From: JAENWD01 sp963837165
GTDB lineage: Bacteria > Acidobacteriota > Vicinamibacteria > Vicinamibacterales > JAENWD01
DNA length: 64,000 nt
Direction of reading: 5' to 3'
NCBI GenBank assembly: GCA_963837165.1
Contig: CAWIMD010000003.1
Span: forward strand, 434,001 to 498,000
Part shown: in pieces, positions 56,728-64,000 of the stretch
How the letters are laid out: each line of letters begins with the position of its first letter
Position numbering within the stretch: the first letter of the stretch is position 1
Position numbers and translations under genes: made by a program
The notes under the pieces: generated by a model
Told to the model about the DNA's origin: nothing
The model's database searches: none
Seen by the model: the letters and a program-made list of their open reading frames with translations, nothing else

Positions 56728-57413
56728 GACACCAATGCTGCCACCACCGACTCCAGCACGATCTTGCCGTCAGCGCTGCCGAGCGAGAGCTCGCAGGCCC
56801 GTTCGGGGTGCGGCATCAGCCCGACGACGTTCCGCGCCTCGTTGCAGATGCCGGCGATGTTCCTGATCGACCCGTTCGGGTTGGCGTCCACGGTCAACTC
56901 GCCGCCCGGCGTGACGTACCGGAAGATCACCTGCCGGTTCCGCTCGAGCGCGTCGAGGGTCTCCGGGTCCGCGTAGTAGTTGCCTTCGCCGTGGGCAATC
57001 GGCACTTTCAGGACCTGCCCGACGGTACAGAGCGAGGTGAACGGCGTGTCGGTCTGCTCCACGCGGATGTGCACGTGCTCGCACCGGTACATGTTCGTGT
57101 TGCGGAGCATGGCGCCCGGGAGCAGTCCGGCCTCGAGCAGCACCTGGAATCCGTTGCAGACGCCGATGACCGGTCCGCCCCTGGCGGCAAAGGCCGCCAC
57201 CGCGTCCATCACCGGGGAGAACCGCGCGATCGCCCCGGTCCGCAGGTAGTCGCCGTGCGCGAATCCCCCTGGAAGAATGACGACGTCGGCGCCCTTGAGG
57301 TCGGTCTCCTTGTGCCACACGAACTCGGCCTCCTGGCCGAGGACGTGCTTCACCGCGTGGTAGGCGTCGTGGTCGCAGTTCGATCCGGGAAAGACGACGA
57401 TGCCGAACTTCAT
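56724..57413 (-). CDS. purQ: Phosphoribosylformylglycinamidine synthase, glutaminase subunit
   Basis: 229 residues, class I glutamine amidotransferase: GIVVFPGSNCDHDAYHAVKH start, VILPGGFAHGDYLRTGAIAR, nucleophile Cys in GPVIGVCNGFQVLLEAGLL, and the His-Glu pair in VVGLMPHPERA. It supplies ammonia to PurL. Start ATG 57413 overlaps the purS stop (ATGA). Confidence 0.96.
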   Translation of the reverse strand: MKFGIVVFPGSNCDHDAYHAVKHVLGQEAEFVWHKETDLKGADVVILPGGFAHGDYLRTGAIARFSPVMDAVAAFAARGGPVIGVCNGFQVLLEAGLLPGAMLRNTNMYRCEHVHIRVEQTDTPFTSLCTVGQVLKVPIAHGEGNYYADPETLDALERNRQVIFRYVTPGGELTVDANPNGSIRNIAGICNEARNVVGLMPHPERACELSLGSADGKIVLESVVAALVS

Positions 57414-57652
57414 TCGGCCACCTCGATGCGATAGCTCTCGATCACCGGATTGGCCAGCAGCTTGTGCGCCACCTCTGAGGCCAGGGCCGTGGCCGATTCC
57501 TTCGTGCCGCCGGGCAGCGTCAGCTCGAAATACTTGCCCTGCCTGACGTCCTCGACACCGGCGTAGCCCATCTGGTGCAGGGCTTCGGTGATGGTGTGGC
57601 CCTGCGGATCGAAGACCGAGGGCTTCAGCGTGACGAACACCCGGGCCGTCAT
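57410..57652 (-). CDS. purS: Phosphoribosylformylglycinamidine synthase, PurS subunit
   Basis: 80 residues, usual size. RVFVTLKPSVFDPQGHTITE, MGYAGVEDVRQGKYFEL and the end LLANPVIESYRIEVAE match PurS, the small dimer that bridges PurL and PurQ. Coupled at both ends: its ATG overlaps the purB stop (TGATG) and its stop the purQ start. Confidence 0.95.
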   Translation of the reverse strand: MTARVFVTLKPSVFDPQGHTITEALHQMGYAGVEDVRQGKYFELTLPGGTKESATALASEVAHKLLANPVIESYRIEVAE

Positions 57653-58956
57653 CAGGCGGCTACCTCCTGGAATACACGGTCGAAGATCGCGTCCACGTGC
57701 CGGAGCTGCACGTCGAGATCGAACGCCCGCTCGATCTCGGGCGGCAGCAGCACACCCGTGACGTCGGGGTCCGCCAGCAGCAGGGTCTTGAAGTCCGTCC
57801 GGTCGTGAAAGGACCGCATCGCGTTGCGCTGCACCCACTGGTAGGCCTGCTCGCGCGAGACGCCCCGCGCGGCCAGCTCCAGCAGGACCTGGCCCGAGAA
57901 GACGACGCCGCGGCTCCGGCGCAGGTTCTCGAGCATCCGGTCCGGATACACGACCATGCCCGATACGATCCGCGTGAAGCGCCGCAGCATGTGGTCCAGC
58001 ACGATGAAGCTGTCGGGCAGGATCACCCGCTCGACCGACGAGTGCGAGATGTCGCGCTCGTGCCAGAGGGCCACGTTCTCCAGTGCGGCCGTCGCGTTGC
58101 CCCGCAGCAGGCGCGCCAGCCCGCAGATCTGCTCGCAGCCGATCGGATTGCGCTTGTGCGGCATCGCCGAGGACCCCTTCTGTCCCCGGGCGAACGGCTC
58201 CTCGACCTCGCCGATCTCCGTCTGCTGGAGACCGCGAATCTCGAGCGCGAACTTCTCGAGCGACGCGCCCGTGATGGCCAGTGCGCTCAGCAGCTCGGCG
58301 TGGCGGTCGCGCTGGATCACCTGCGACGACACCGGATCCGGCTCCAGCCCCAGGCGGCCGCACACTGCCGCTTCGATGGCCGGCGGCAGATGGGCGAAGG
58401 TGCCGACCGCGCCGGAGACCTTGCCGACCCGGACCCCCTCCCGTGCGCGCCGTATTCTTTGGATGTCGCGCTGCACCTCCGCGTACCAGAGCGCCAGCTT
58501 CAACCCGAAGGTCATCGGTTCGGCATGGACGCCGTGCGTCCGGCCGATCATCGGCGTCCGGCGGTGCTCGACGGCCCGCGCGCGGATCGCGTCGGCCAGG
58601 CCCGACAGGTTCCGCAGCACGAGGTCGCATGCCTCCACCATCTGGACGGCCAGGGCGGTGTCCACCACGTCGGAGGACGTGAGGCCGAAGTGGAGGTAGC
58701 GTGCCGCGGGCCCGGCGTGCTCGGCCACGGCCGTCGTGAACGCGATGACGTCGTGCTGCGTCGTGCGCTCGATGTCCTCGATGCGCGCGACATCGAACGA
58801 CGCCCGCGCGCGGAGCTCGAGCGCCGCCTCTTCGGGAATGGTGCCCGCCTCGGCCATCGCGTCGGCCGCGGCCAGCTCGACGGCCAGCCAGGTTTCGTAG
58901 CGGCGCTGGTCGGTCCAGATGCGCCCCATCTCGGGGTGGGTGTAACGGGGGATCAT
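57652..58956 (-). CDS. purB: Adenylosuccinate lyase
   Basis: 434 residues. MIPRYTHPEMGRIWTDQRRY start, TQHDVIAFTTAVAEHAGPAA, RYLHFGLTSSDVVDTALAVQ, GRTHGVHAEPMTFGLKLALW and the fumarase-superfamily signature GSSAMPHKRNPIGCE with the catalytic Ser loop. It cleaves SAICAR and adenylosuccinate. It stands upstream of purS in the operon and 78 bases after the peptidase gene, a gap that contains heptamer repeats. Confidence 0.96.
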   Translation of the reverse strand: MIPRYTHPEMGRIWTDQRRYETWLAVELAAADAMAEAGTIPEEAALELRARASFDVARIEDIERTTQHDVIAFTTAVAEHAGPAARYLHFGLTSSDVVDTALAVQMVEACDLVLRNLSGLADAIRARAVEHRRTPMIGRTHGVHAEPMTFGLKLALWYAEVQRDIQRIRRAREGVRVGKVSGAVGTFAHLPPAIEAAVCGRLGLEPDPVSSQVIQRDRHAELLSALAITGASLEKFALEIRGLQQTEIGEVEEPFARGQKGSSAMPHKRNPIGCEQICGLARLLRGNATAALENVALWHERDISHSSVERVILPDSFIVLDHMLRRFTRIVSGMVVYPDRMLENLRRSRGVVFSGQVLLELAARGVSREQAYQWVQRNAMRSFHDRTDFKTLLLADPDVTGVLLPPEIERAFDLDVQLRHVDAIFDRVFQEVAA

Positions 58957-58961
58957 CTCCA

Positions 58962-58989
58962 GTGCCGGGTGCCGGGTGCCGGGTGCCGG
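58962..58989. repeat. Tandem heptamer GTGCCGG, four copies
   Basis: Four exact GTGCCGG units in tandem, followed by related GTGCGGC, GTGCTGG and GTGCCAC up to 59017, fill most of the gap between purB and the M16 peptidase gene. Seven-base repeats change length easily; here they lie in the leader of purB and may vary between strains. Confidence 0.75.
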
Positions 58990-59034
58990 GTGCGGCGCCA
59001 GGTGCTGGGTGCCACGTGCGACGACTGGCGTCGA

Positions 59035-60292
59035 TTACCCAAGATCGAGCTGCTCCCGTGACAGCTCCAGGCCGTCGGGCTGGCCGAGAACCGTCGCGCC
59101 CAGCGAGCCGTTCGCGAACAGTTCGTGGGCGACGCGCACGACGTCGGCCGCGGAGATGGCCTCGATGCTGGCGATCGTCTCGTCGAGCCCGAACTGCCGG
59201 TCGAAGTAGATCTCCTGGCGTGCCAGGTTGGACATGCGGCTGGAGGTGCTCTCGAGACTCAGCATCAGGCTGCCCTTCAGGTGGTCCTTGGCCCGTCGCA
59301 GCTCGTCCTCCGGCGGCTCCCGCTTCATGCCCCGCAGCTCGTCCACGACCACGCCGACGAGCTCGCGGACGGCATCGTTCGCGCACCCGGCGTAGATCGT
59401 CAGCGAGCCGGTGTCCCGGTACGCGACGAGGTTGCTGAAGACGGCGTAGGCCAGGCCCCGGCGCTCGCGCACGTTCTGGAACAGGCGTGAGCTCATCGAG
59501 CCGCCCAGCATGGTGTTCAGCACGTAGGCCGCGTAGCGGTCGTCGTGGTTCTGTGGATAGCCGCTCGTGCCCAGGCAGATGTGCGTCTGCTCGAGCTCCT
59601 TCGACCGGACCTGCGCGTGCGGGACGTTGGCCGGCGGCGCCTCGCTCAGCGGCGCGCCGGCCGCGGCGAGGCGGCCGAACGTGGGCGCGATGAGCTCGCG
59701 GATGCGCTCGTGCGTGACGTTGCCGACGGCGGCGATGACCAGGTGGCGCGCGGTGTAGGTGTCGTCGAAGTAGGCGCGGAGGACGTCCGGCGTGAGCGCT
59801 TCGACCGAGCACGGCGTGCCGAGAATCGGGCGCCCGAGCGGATGGCCGGTCCAGAACGTCTGCGTGAAGAGCTCGTGCACCAGGTCGTCCGGCGTGTCCT
59901 CGACCATCTTGATCTCTTCGAGGATCACCTTCTTCTCGCGGTCCACGTCGTCGGGCGCGAATGCCGGGTTGAGCACGGAGATCCGACAGCACGTCGAGCG
60001 CCTTCGGGAGGTGCTCGTCGAGAACCTTCACGTAGTAGCCCGCGTACTCCTTCGACGTGAAGGCATCGAGGTGGCCGCCGAGCGAGTCTACTTCCTGGGC
60101 GATGTCCTCCGCCGATCGGGAGGTCGTGCCCTTGAAGAGCATGTGCTCGACGAAGTGCGCGATGCCGCCGTGCTCGACGGGCTCGTGCCGCGAGCCGCGC
60201 GTCAGCCACACGCCGACACTCACGGATCGGACGTGGTCCATCCGCTCGGTGATGAGACGGACCCCGTTGTCGAAGACCTCGCGGACGATCAT
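59035..60292 (-). CDS. M16-family zinc peptidase (PqqL/MPP-like), one frameshift
   Basis: About 419 residues after correcting the frame. MIVREVFDNGVRLITERMDH start; zinc motif HFVEHMLFKGT (HxxEH) and the downstream Glu in VILEEIKMVEDTPDD; C-terminal half with LGTSGYPQNHDDRYAAYVLN, RERRGLAYAVFSN. The frame breaks at 59982-59984: LDVLSDL needs one base removed to continue VLNPAFAPDDVDREKK. In many bacteria this single-chain M16B peptidase accompanies essential operons; the substrate is unknown. ATG 60292 was chosen; an ATG at 60382 adds an unconserved 30-residue lead. Confidence 0.87.
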
Positions 60293-60400
60293 CGGCGACT
60301 GCTCGCCTCCAGCGGTCCTGGGCCCGTCGATGGGCGGCTGCTGGCCTCCGTCCGTCCCGGACGCGTCAGAGGGCGGACGCATGCTGGAACTGATAAACCA

Positions 60401-60430
60401 TTGAGAGACAACAACTTGTGAGAATATTCT
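60401..60430 (+). promoter_or_regulatory. Candidate sigma-70-type promoter for rlmN
   Basis: TTGAGA (60401-60406) and TATTCT (60425-60430) are 18 bases apart in the AT-richer gap between the divergent peptidase and rlmN genes, giving a start site near 60437 and a leader of about 55 bases to the ATG at 60491. Plausible by spacing and position only. Confidence 0.4.
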
Positions 60431-60490
60431 GGCATAGCACGGCTGGTCGGCGCCCGGCAAGACCCACCCCGGCCGTCGCCCCTCTTCCCT

Positions 60491-61627
60491 ATGGTACGAT
60501 CAGAAGGGCTTCCGACGGGAAATCAGATCGTGCCCCACCCGAACGACGAACGCCCCGACCTGGCCGACCTGGATCTGCCGGCGCTCGAACGGACGCTCGC
60601 CGAGGCGGGCCTGCCCCGCTATCGCGCCCGCCAGGTGTTCGGGTGGCTGCACCGCCGCAACGTGGCAGACGTCGCGGCCATGCGCAACATCAGCCGCGGC
60701 GATCGCGAGCTGCTCGCCCGGCGGTTCCGCATCACGACGCCGCAGCTCGCGCACCAGGACCACTCGAGCGACGGCACGCGCAAGTTCCTCTTCGCGCTTG
60801 CCGACGGGCGCCGCATCGAGTCGGTCTTCATCCCCGACACGCCAAAGCAGACGTTCTGCATCTCGAGCCAGGTCGGCTGCGCGATGGACTGCGACTTCTG
60901 CCTGACCGGGAAGATGGGGTTCGGGCGCAATCTGACGCCGGCCGAAATCGTGGGGCAGGTGCGCGTGCTCGCCGCCGAGACCGGCCTGGCCGGCGAGTCC
61001 TTCAACATCGTGCTGATGGGGATGGGCGAGCCGCTGCACAACTACGACGCGGTGATGACCGCCCTCAGGATCATGGCCGACGAGCACGGGATGGCCGTGT
61101 CGCCGCGACGCGTGACCCTCTCCACCGTCGGCATCGTTCCGGCGATGGAGCGCCTGGCGAGCGAGCCGACGATGCCGAACCTTGCCGTGTCGCTGCACGC
61201 CACCACGAACGAGCTCCGTGATCGGCTCGTCCCGGTGAACCGCAAGTACCCGATTGAGCAGGTCATGGAGGCATGCCGGCAGTTCCCGCTCAAGCGCCGC
61301 GGCCGGATCACGTTCGAGTACGTCCTGCTGGAGGGCGTGAACGACACGCCCGCCGATGCCCGGCAGCTGGCGCGCCTCGTGGGCGATCTCAAGGCCAAGG
61401 TCAACCTGATCCCGCTGAACGCCGCGCCGGGCATTCCCTACGAGCGCCCGTCGGACGAGCGGGTCAGCCGGTTTGCGGCCATCCTGGCCGAGCGCGGCGT
61501 GACCGTGATGGTCAGGAAGAGCCGCGGGCGCGACATCCGCGCGGCGTGCGGGCAGCTGATTGTCGAAGGGCAGAAGAAGAGCGCCGGCCAGCGGTTGGCT
61601 GCGGCGCTCGGATCAGGGCACCTGTAG
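60491..61627 (+). CDS. rlmN: 23S rRNA (adenine2503-C2)/tRNA A37 methyltransferase
   Basis: 378 residues from ATG 60491. N-terminal LPRYRARQVFGWLHRRNV, then the radical-SAM cluster motif CAMDCDFC (Cys130, Cys134, Cys137), FNIVLMGMGEPLHNYDAV, TLSTVGIVPAMERLA, VSLHATTNELRDRLVPVNRK, and the C-terminal methyl-carrying Cys in DIRAACGQL. It methylates A2503 of 23S rRNA and A37 of some tRNAs. A GTG at 60530 (MVPHPND) is an alternative start. Its stop is followed directly by a REP-like palindrome, and a damaged second copy starts at 63500. Confidence 0.95.
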   Translation: MVRSEGLPTGNQIVPHPNDERPDLADLDLPALERTLAEAGLPRYRARQVFGWLHRRNVADVAAMRNISRGDRELLARRFRITTPQLAHQDHSSDGTRKFLFALADGRRIESVFIPDTPKQTFCISSQVGCAMDCDFCLTGKMGFGRNLTPAEIVGQVRVLAAETGLAGESFNIVLMGMGEPLHNYDAVMTALRIMADEHGMAVSPRRVTLSTVGIVPAMERLASEPTMPNLAVSLHATTNELRDRLVPVNRKYPIEQVMEACRQFPLKRRGRITFEYVLLEGVNDTPADARQLARLVGDLKAKVNLIPLNAAPGIPYERPSDERVSRFAAILAERGVTVMVRKSRGRDIRAACGQLIVEGQKKSAGQRLAAALGSGHL

Positions 61628-61645
61628 CGCAGGCCTTCAGGCCTG
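61621..61645. repeat. REP-like palindrome, third copy
   Basis: CCTGTAGCGCAGGCCTTCAG and its continuation match the units at 49014-49039 and, inverted, 49055-49080. It overlaps the rlmN stop codon and also forms the broken end of the nucleotidyltransferase fragment on the other strand, so it marks a junction between conserved core DNA and a decayed segment. Confidence 0.65.
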
Positions 61646-61809
61646 AAGGCACGCCACCCTCAACCGTTCGACGTTGCCCGCGTCCGGGTCGATGAAGCGG
61701 TCGAGATCTTCGGTGAATCGGGCGAGGCCGTGCAGATTGAGAGCCGCCGCCCCGAAGACCGCGTAGCGAACCCACCGCGTTCCAGCGCCCCGAGCACCTG
61801 CTTCGCCAT
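61637..61809 (-). pseudogene. Nucleotidyltransferase fragment (AbiEii/MNT-like)
   Basis: Starting at ATG 61809, MAKQVLGALERGG continues after a one-base deletion as VRYAVFGAAALNLHGLARFT and EDLDRFIDPDAGNVERLR, the N-terminal half of toxin-like nucleotidyltransferases: the G-[GA]-x-A-x-N-x-H-G motif and the metal-site DLD are both visible. The protein then stops where the REP-like palindrome begins, losing the rest. A dead remnant of a defence or toxin-antitoxin gene. Confidence 0.6.
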
Positions 61810-61916
61810 TCCGTAATCCACAAGAGGCGAGCACGACGTCCAGGCTCCGGCTGTGTACGCTGCGAGGATAGGGATGGAGGGCGCGATCGGATTGCGAGCA
61901 ACTCGATGGCTGGTGG

Positions 61917-62226
61917 CTACTGTACCGTGAATGCGGCGCTGCGCGTCACCGGCGCCAGGCCGCCGTTGACCGTGAGCGTCAGCGTGTTCTGGGCCAGGGC
62001 GAGTGAGGCGGTCACCGGCGTGCCTTCCGGAATGATGCTCGCGTAGAACGACAGCGTACCTGTCCGGCCGTACGGCTCGCCGAGGTTCGGGTGCAGCTGC
62101 ACGTCGCCCACGGTGAGAAGGTTGTCGGCGTCCGTATCAGTGGGCGCGACCTTTTCGGTGCGCGCGACCAGCACGAGATCGCTGACGTGCGAGCCGGTCG
62201 TCTCGGCTGGGACCGTGATCGGCGCG
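61917..62226 (-). pseudogene. C-terminal fragment of a VWA-domain-associated secreted protein
   Basis: The frame gives HVSDLVLVARTEKVAPTDTD, DNLLTVGDVQLHPNLGEPYG, LSFYASIIPEGTP and the end VTRSAAFTVQ. This resembles the C-terminal region that follows VWA domains in large secreted proteins I recall from acidobacterial genomes (SDLVLVRR, GDVLLYPNLGEP, SRSAFFTV). The middle is shortened and no start or N-terminal domain is present, so it is a remnant. Family assignment is tentative. Confidence 0.45.
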
Positions 62227-62229
62227 GGA

Positions 62230-62364
62230 CGTCAACGGCTACGGCCGGATCGCCGATCCGATCCGCAATCTCCGCCCGCAGTCGTGCCGAGTCAGGCCTT
62301 CCAGCGCGGCCCTCGACTTCACCTTTCAGTGCAGCTCGGCAGGCACGTTGCGGATCAGGACCAT
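62230..62364 (-). pseudogene. Degenerate FitA-type ribbon-helix-helix antitoxin
   Basis: ATG 62364 opens MVLIRNVPAELH, then an in-frame TGA (62326-62328), then KVKSRAALEG and, after a frame change, SARLRAEIADRIGDPAVAVD. This is the layout of FitA-like antitoxins (IRNVP-ELH-KLK-RAA-EG ... LRAEI). One nonsense codon and one frameshift disable it. Its expected PIN toxin partner would follow on the minus strand, but VWA debris lies there in its place. Confidence 0.55.
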
Positions 62365-62400
62365 CGTGGGGGACAGCCAAGGTCAATCGGCGCCACCGCG

Positions 62401-62790
62401 TCACACGAGCGGGTACAGCGTGATTCCGATGGCTTCGGCCGCGCTCGACAGCCGCGGGTCGTAGGTCGCCAGCCGGATGGCCGCGTCACGACGCTGCAGG
62501 AACTCGGCACTCGCCAGATGCAGGGCGTCCAGCGTTCGGACCGGAACCGGGAACGGTTCCAACACCCGCGACACTACCGGGGAGATCAACTCCAGCAGGG
62601 CCACGCGGCCGATGAGCGTGCGCGCGTCCTCGCCGTGGCTCTTCGCCAGGCGGCGGGCATGGAGGCGGACCCATGTCTGGTACTCCAGCAGTCGGCTCGA
62701 CACGAGCGTCCCGGTCCAGAACTCGTCGTCCGGGTGGCGATCCTCCGCGAGGAGCGCGGCGAGCAGCACCGACGTGTCAACGTAGATCAT
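62401..62790 (-). CDS. vapC: PIN-domain toxin (VapC type)
   Basis: 129 residues. MIYVDTSVLLAALLAEDRHP holds the first catalytic Asp (D5), a Glu sits in LLEYQTWVRLHA, and the C-terminal acidic pair in RTLDALHLASAEFL and ATYDPRLSSAAEA. This is the full PIN metal site, so the toxin looks active as an RNase. ATG 62790 overlaps the antitoxin stop (ATGA), the standard arrangement. Confidence 0.9.
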   Translation of the reverse strand: MIYVDTSVLLAALLAEDRHPDDEFWTGTLVSSRLLEYQTWVRLHARRLAKSHGEDARTLIGRVALLELISPVVSRVLEPFPVPVRTLDALHLASAEFLQRRDAAIRLATYDPRLSSAAEAIGITLYPLV

Positions 62791-63077
62791 CGGTCGCCGC
62801 GGTCGCCTTCGAGCTCGCGGAGGATGTCGGCGAGCCGGGCGACGGGCCGGCGCGGCGGCGGAGTCCGAGCAGGGATCACCGGGGGGCGAAGCCAGCCTTG
62901 CCGGACCACGTCGGCCAGCAGCGCGTCGCTGACCTGCTCGGCACGCCCCGCCTGGGGCGGCCCGATCTCGGCGACCACACGGTCCCGATCAGTCACGAGA
63001 ATCGTCTCGCCGCCGCTCGCCACCCGAATGTACTCGCTGAGCTTGTTCTTGAGCGTCTTGATGCCGACGGCCCGCAT
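62787..63077 (-). CDS. Phd/YefM-type antitoxin
   Basis: 96 residues. MRAVGIKTLKNKLSEYIRVA, SGGETILVTDRDRVVAEIGP is the Phd/YefM DNA-binding domain; the Pro/Arg-rich C-terminus (RTPPPRRPVARLADILREL) is the toxin-wrapping tail. It precedes and overlaps the PIN toxin and would repress its own operon. Intact, unlike everything around it. Confidence 0.88.
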   Translation of the reverse strand: MRAVGIKTLKNKLSEYIRVASGGETILVTDRDRVVAEIGPPQAGRAEQVSDALLADVVRQGWLRPPVIPARTPPPRRPVARLADILRELEGDRGDR

Positions 63078-63166
63078 CCGATGATGGTAGCCCCTGGTAG
63101 CTACTTCGTCAATGTCTTCATAGCGTGACTTTGTCGGCGCGCGACATCAACCCCTGTCAGCCTCTG

Positions 63167-63502
63167 TCAACCTCTGCGAACCTCCGCCAACCCCCGGGCG
63201 GGCGCCGTCTCGCCCAGCCACCTGGACGGCTTCGGCGAACGCCTGGCCCGGAGCCCGAACTGCTCGATCGCGTGCACCTGCAGCTGTCGCATCGCTTCCT
63301 CCAGATCGTCGGTGACCAGCATCAGATCGAGGTCGGCCGGCGAGACGGCGTCCTCCGCGACCATCCGCGGCAGCAGTTCCACGAGCCTTCCGCCAGTACT
63401 CGGTGCCGATGAGGACGATGGGAAAGTTCTCGATCTGCTTCGTCTGGATGAGCGTCAGGGCCTCGAACAGCTCGTCCATTGTCCCGATGCCGCCGGGCAG
63501 CG
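63167..63502 (-). pseudogene. Truncated, frameshifted LOG-family (TIGR00730-like) gene, C-terminal half only
   Basis: The minus strand gives LPGGIGTMDELFEALTLIQT, KQIENFPIVLIGTEYWRK, then after a one-base slip near 63383-63386 LVELLPRMVAEDAVSPADLD, LMLVTDDLEEAM and HAIEQFGLR. PGGxGTxxE is the phosphoribohydrolase signature of LOG-type cytokinin-activating/nucleotide 5'-monophosphate phosphoribohydrolases. The N-terminal half is missing: exactly at the LPGG codons the sequence joins the second rlmN copy on the other strand. Confidence 0.75.
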
Positions 63503-64000
63503 TCGGCTGCGCGATGGACTGCGACTTCTGCCTGACCGGGAAGATGGGGTTCGGGCGCAATCTGACGCCGGCCGAAATCGTGGGGCAGGCGAGCCGCTGC
63601 ACAACTACGACGCGGTGATGACGGCCCTCAGGATCATGGCCGACGAGCACGGGATGGCCGTGTCGCTGCACGCCACCACGAACGAGCTCCGTGATCGGCT
63701 CGTGCCGGTGAACCGCAAGTACCCCATTGAGCGGCTTCTGGAGGCCTGCCGGCAGTTCCCGCTCAAGCGCCGCAGCCGGATCACGTTCGAGTACCGTACT
63801 GCTGGAGGGCGTGAACGACACGCCCGCCGATGCCCGGCAGCTGGCGCGCCTCGTGGGCGATCAAGGCCAAGGTCAACCTGATCCCGCTGAACGCCGCGCC
63901 GGGCATTCCCTACGAGCGCCCGTCGGACGAGCGGGTCAGCCGGTTTGCGGCCATCCTGGCCGAGCGCGGCGTGACCGTGATGGCCAGGAAGAGCCGCGGG
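63500..64000 (+). pseudogene. Second, partial rlmN with internal deletions, running off the window
   Basis: From GTCGGCTGCGCGATGGACTG the DNA repeats the rlmN of 60869 onward with a few percent substitutions. It lacks 67 bases equivalent to 60960-61026 and 90 bases equivalent to about 61094-61183; the latter is bounded by a direct repeat GCCGTGTCGC. Smaller slips occur near 63797 (+1) and 63860 (-2). CAMDCDFC is present but the frame is lost soon after. Either a decayed paralogue or an assembly join with a related strain's rlmN. Confidence 0.8.

Overview
The window comes from a GC-rich bacterial chromosome. The gene set (exosortase/PEP-CTERM exopolysaccharide loci, PilZ, sigma-54 enhancer-binding proteins, a purine operon that uses purS/purQ/purL, and four-helix-bundle S23-type proteins) fits an Acidobacteriota-like lineage, possibly Vicinamibacteria. 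That assignment is inference: there is no rRNA in the window and no search was run. Scattered single-base indels in otherwise well-conserved genes, together with badly scrambled ends, suggest a draft or metagenome-derived assembly.

Layout. 1-2253 (+): remains of a carbamoyltransferase / SxtJ-like / DUF5989-like cassette, riddled with frameshifts. 2312-18212 (-): EPS operon A, read from the sigma-54 activator (17148-18212) down through the SLBB export protein, outer-membrane beta-barrel, GNVR chain-length protein, AAA ATPase, tyrosine-kinase-like ATPase, priming sugar transferase, deacetylase, FemAB protein, asparagine-synthase-like amidotransferase, glycosyltransferase, O-antigen-ligase-like protein and carbamoyltransferase. 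18606-24023: the exosortase core, with PilZ (-), a PEP-CTERM protein behind a good sigma-54 promoter (+), and prsT-epsI-xrtA (-). 24357-29400 (+): Wzm/Wzt-type ABC exporter and three glycosyltransferases. 29401-46520 (-): EPS operon B, a second full set of the operon A core genes with a different accessory tail (Tat-signal protein, ligase, glycosyltransferase, a catalytically dead carbamoyltransferase C-domain coupled to an intact carbamoyltransferase, and an extra deacetylase-like protein). 46888-48993: rfbC, rfbA, a small LuxR-type regulator and a small membrane protein.

49121-60292 is a purine operon on the minus strand: M16 peptidase, purB, purS, purQ, a small membrane protein, purL, purF, a HEAT-repeat protein, purM and purN. 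It is interrupted between the HEAT gene and purM by a plus-strand S23/Avd-like four-helix-bundle gene. That gene is bracketed by GGTTC/GAACC-rich arrays that contain 14-bp tandem repeats and are arranged symmetrically inverted about it. This is the most unusual structure in the window. 60491-61627 is rlmN. From 61621 to the end lies a decayed region: a REP-like palindrome, fragments of a nucleotidyltransferase, a VWA-like protein and an antitoxin, an intact Phd/VapC pair, a truncated LOG-family gene, and a second rlmN copy with internal deletions.

How it works together. The two EPS operons would each prime, extend, modify (deacetylate, carbamoylate, amidate), control the length of and export a polysaccharide. 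XrtA would process PEP-CTERM proteins for placement in that envelope or matrix. Sigma-54 elements upstream of the PEP-CTERM gene and of EPS operon B tie both to the sigma-54 activators encoded at the heads of the operons. Nearly all genes within the operons overlap as ATGA, GTGA or TGATG, implying translational coupling.
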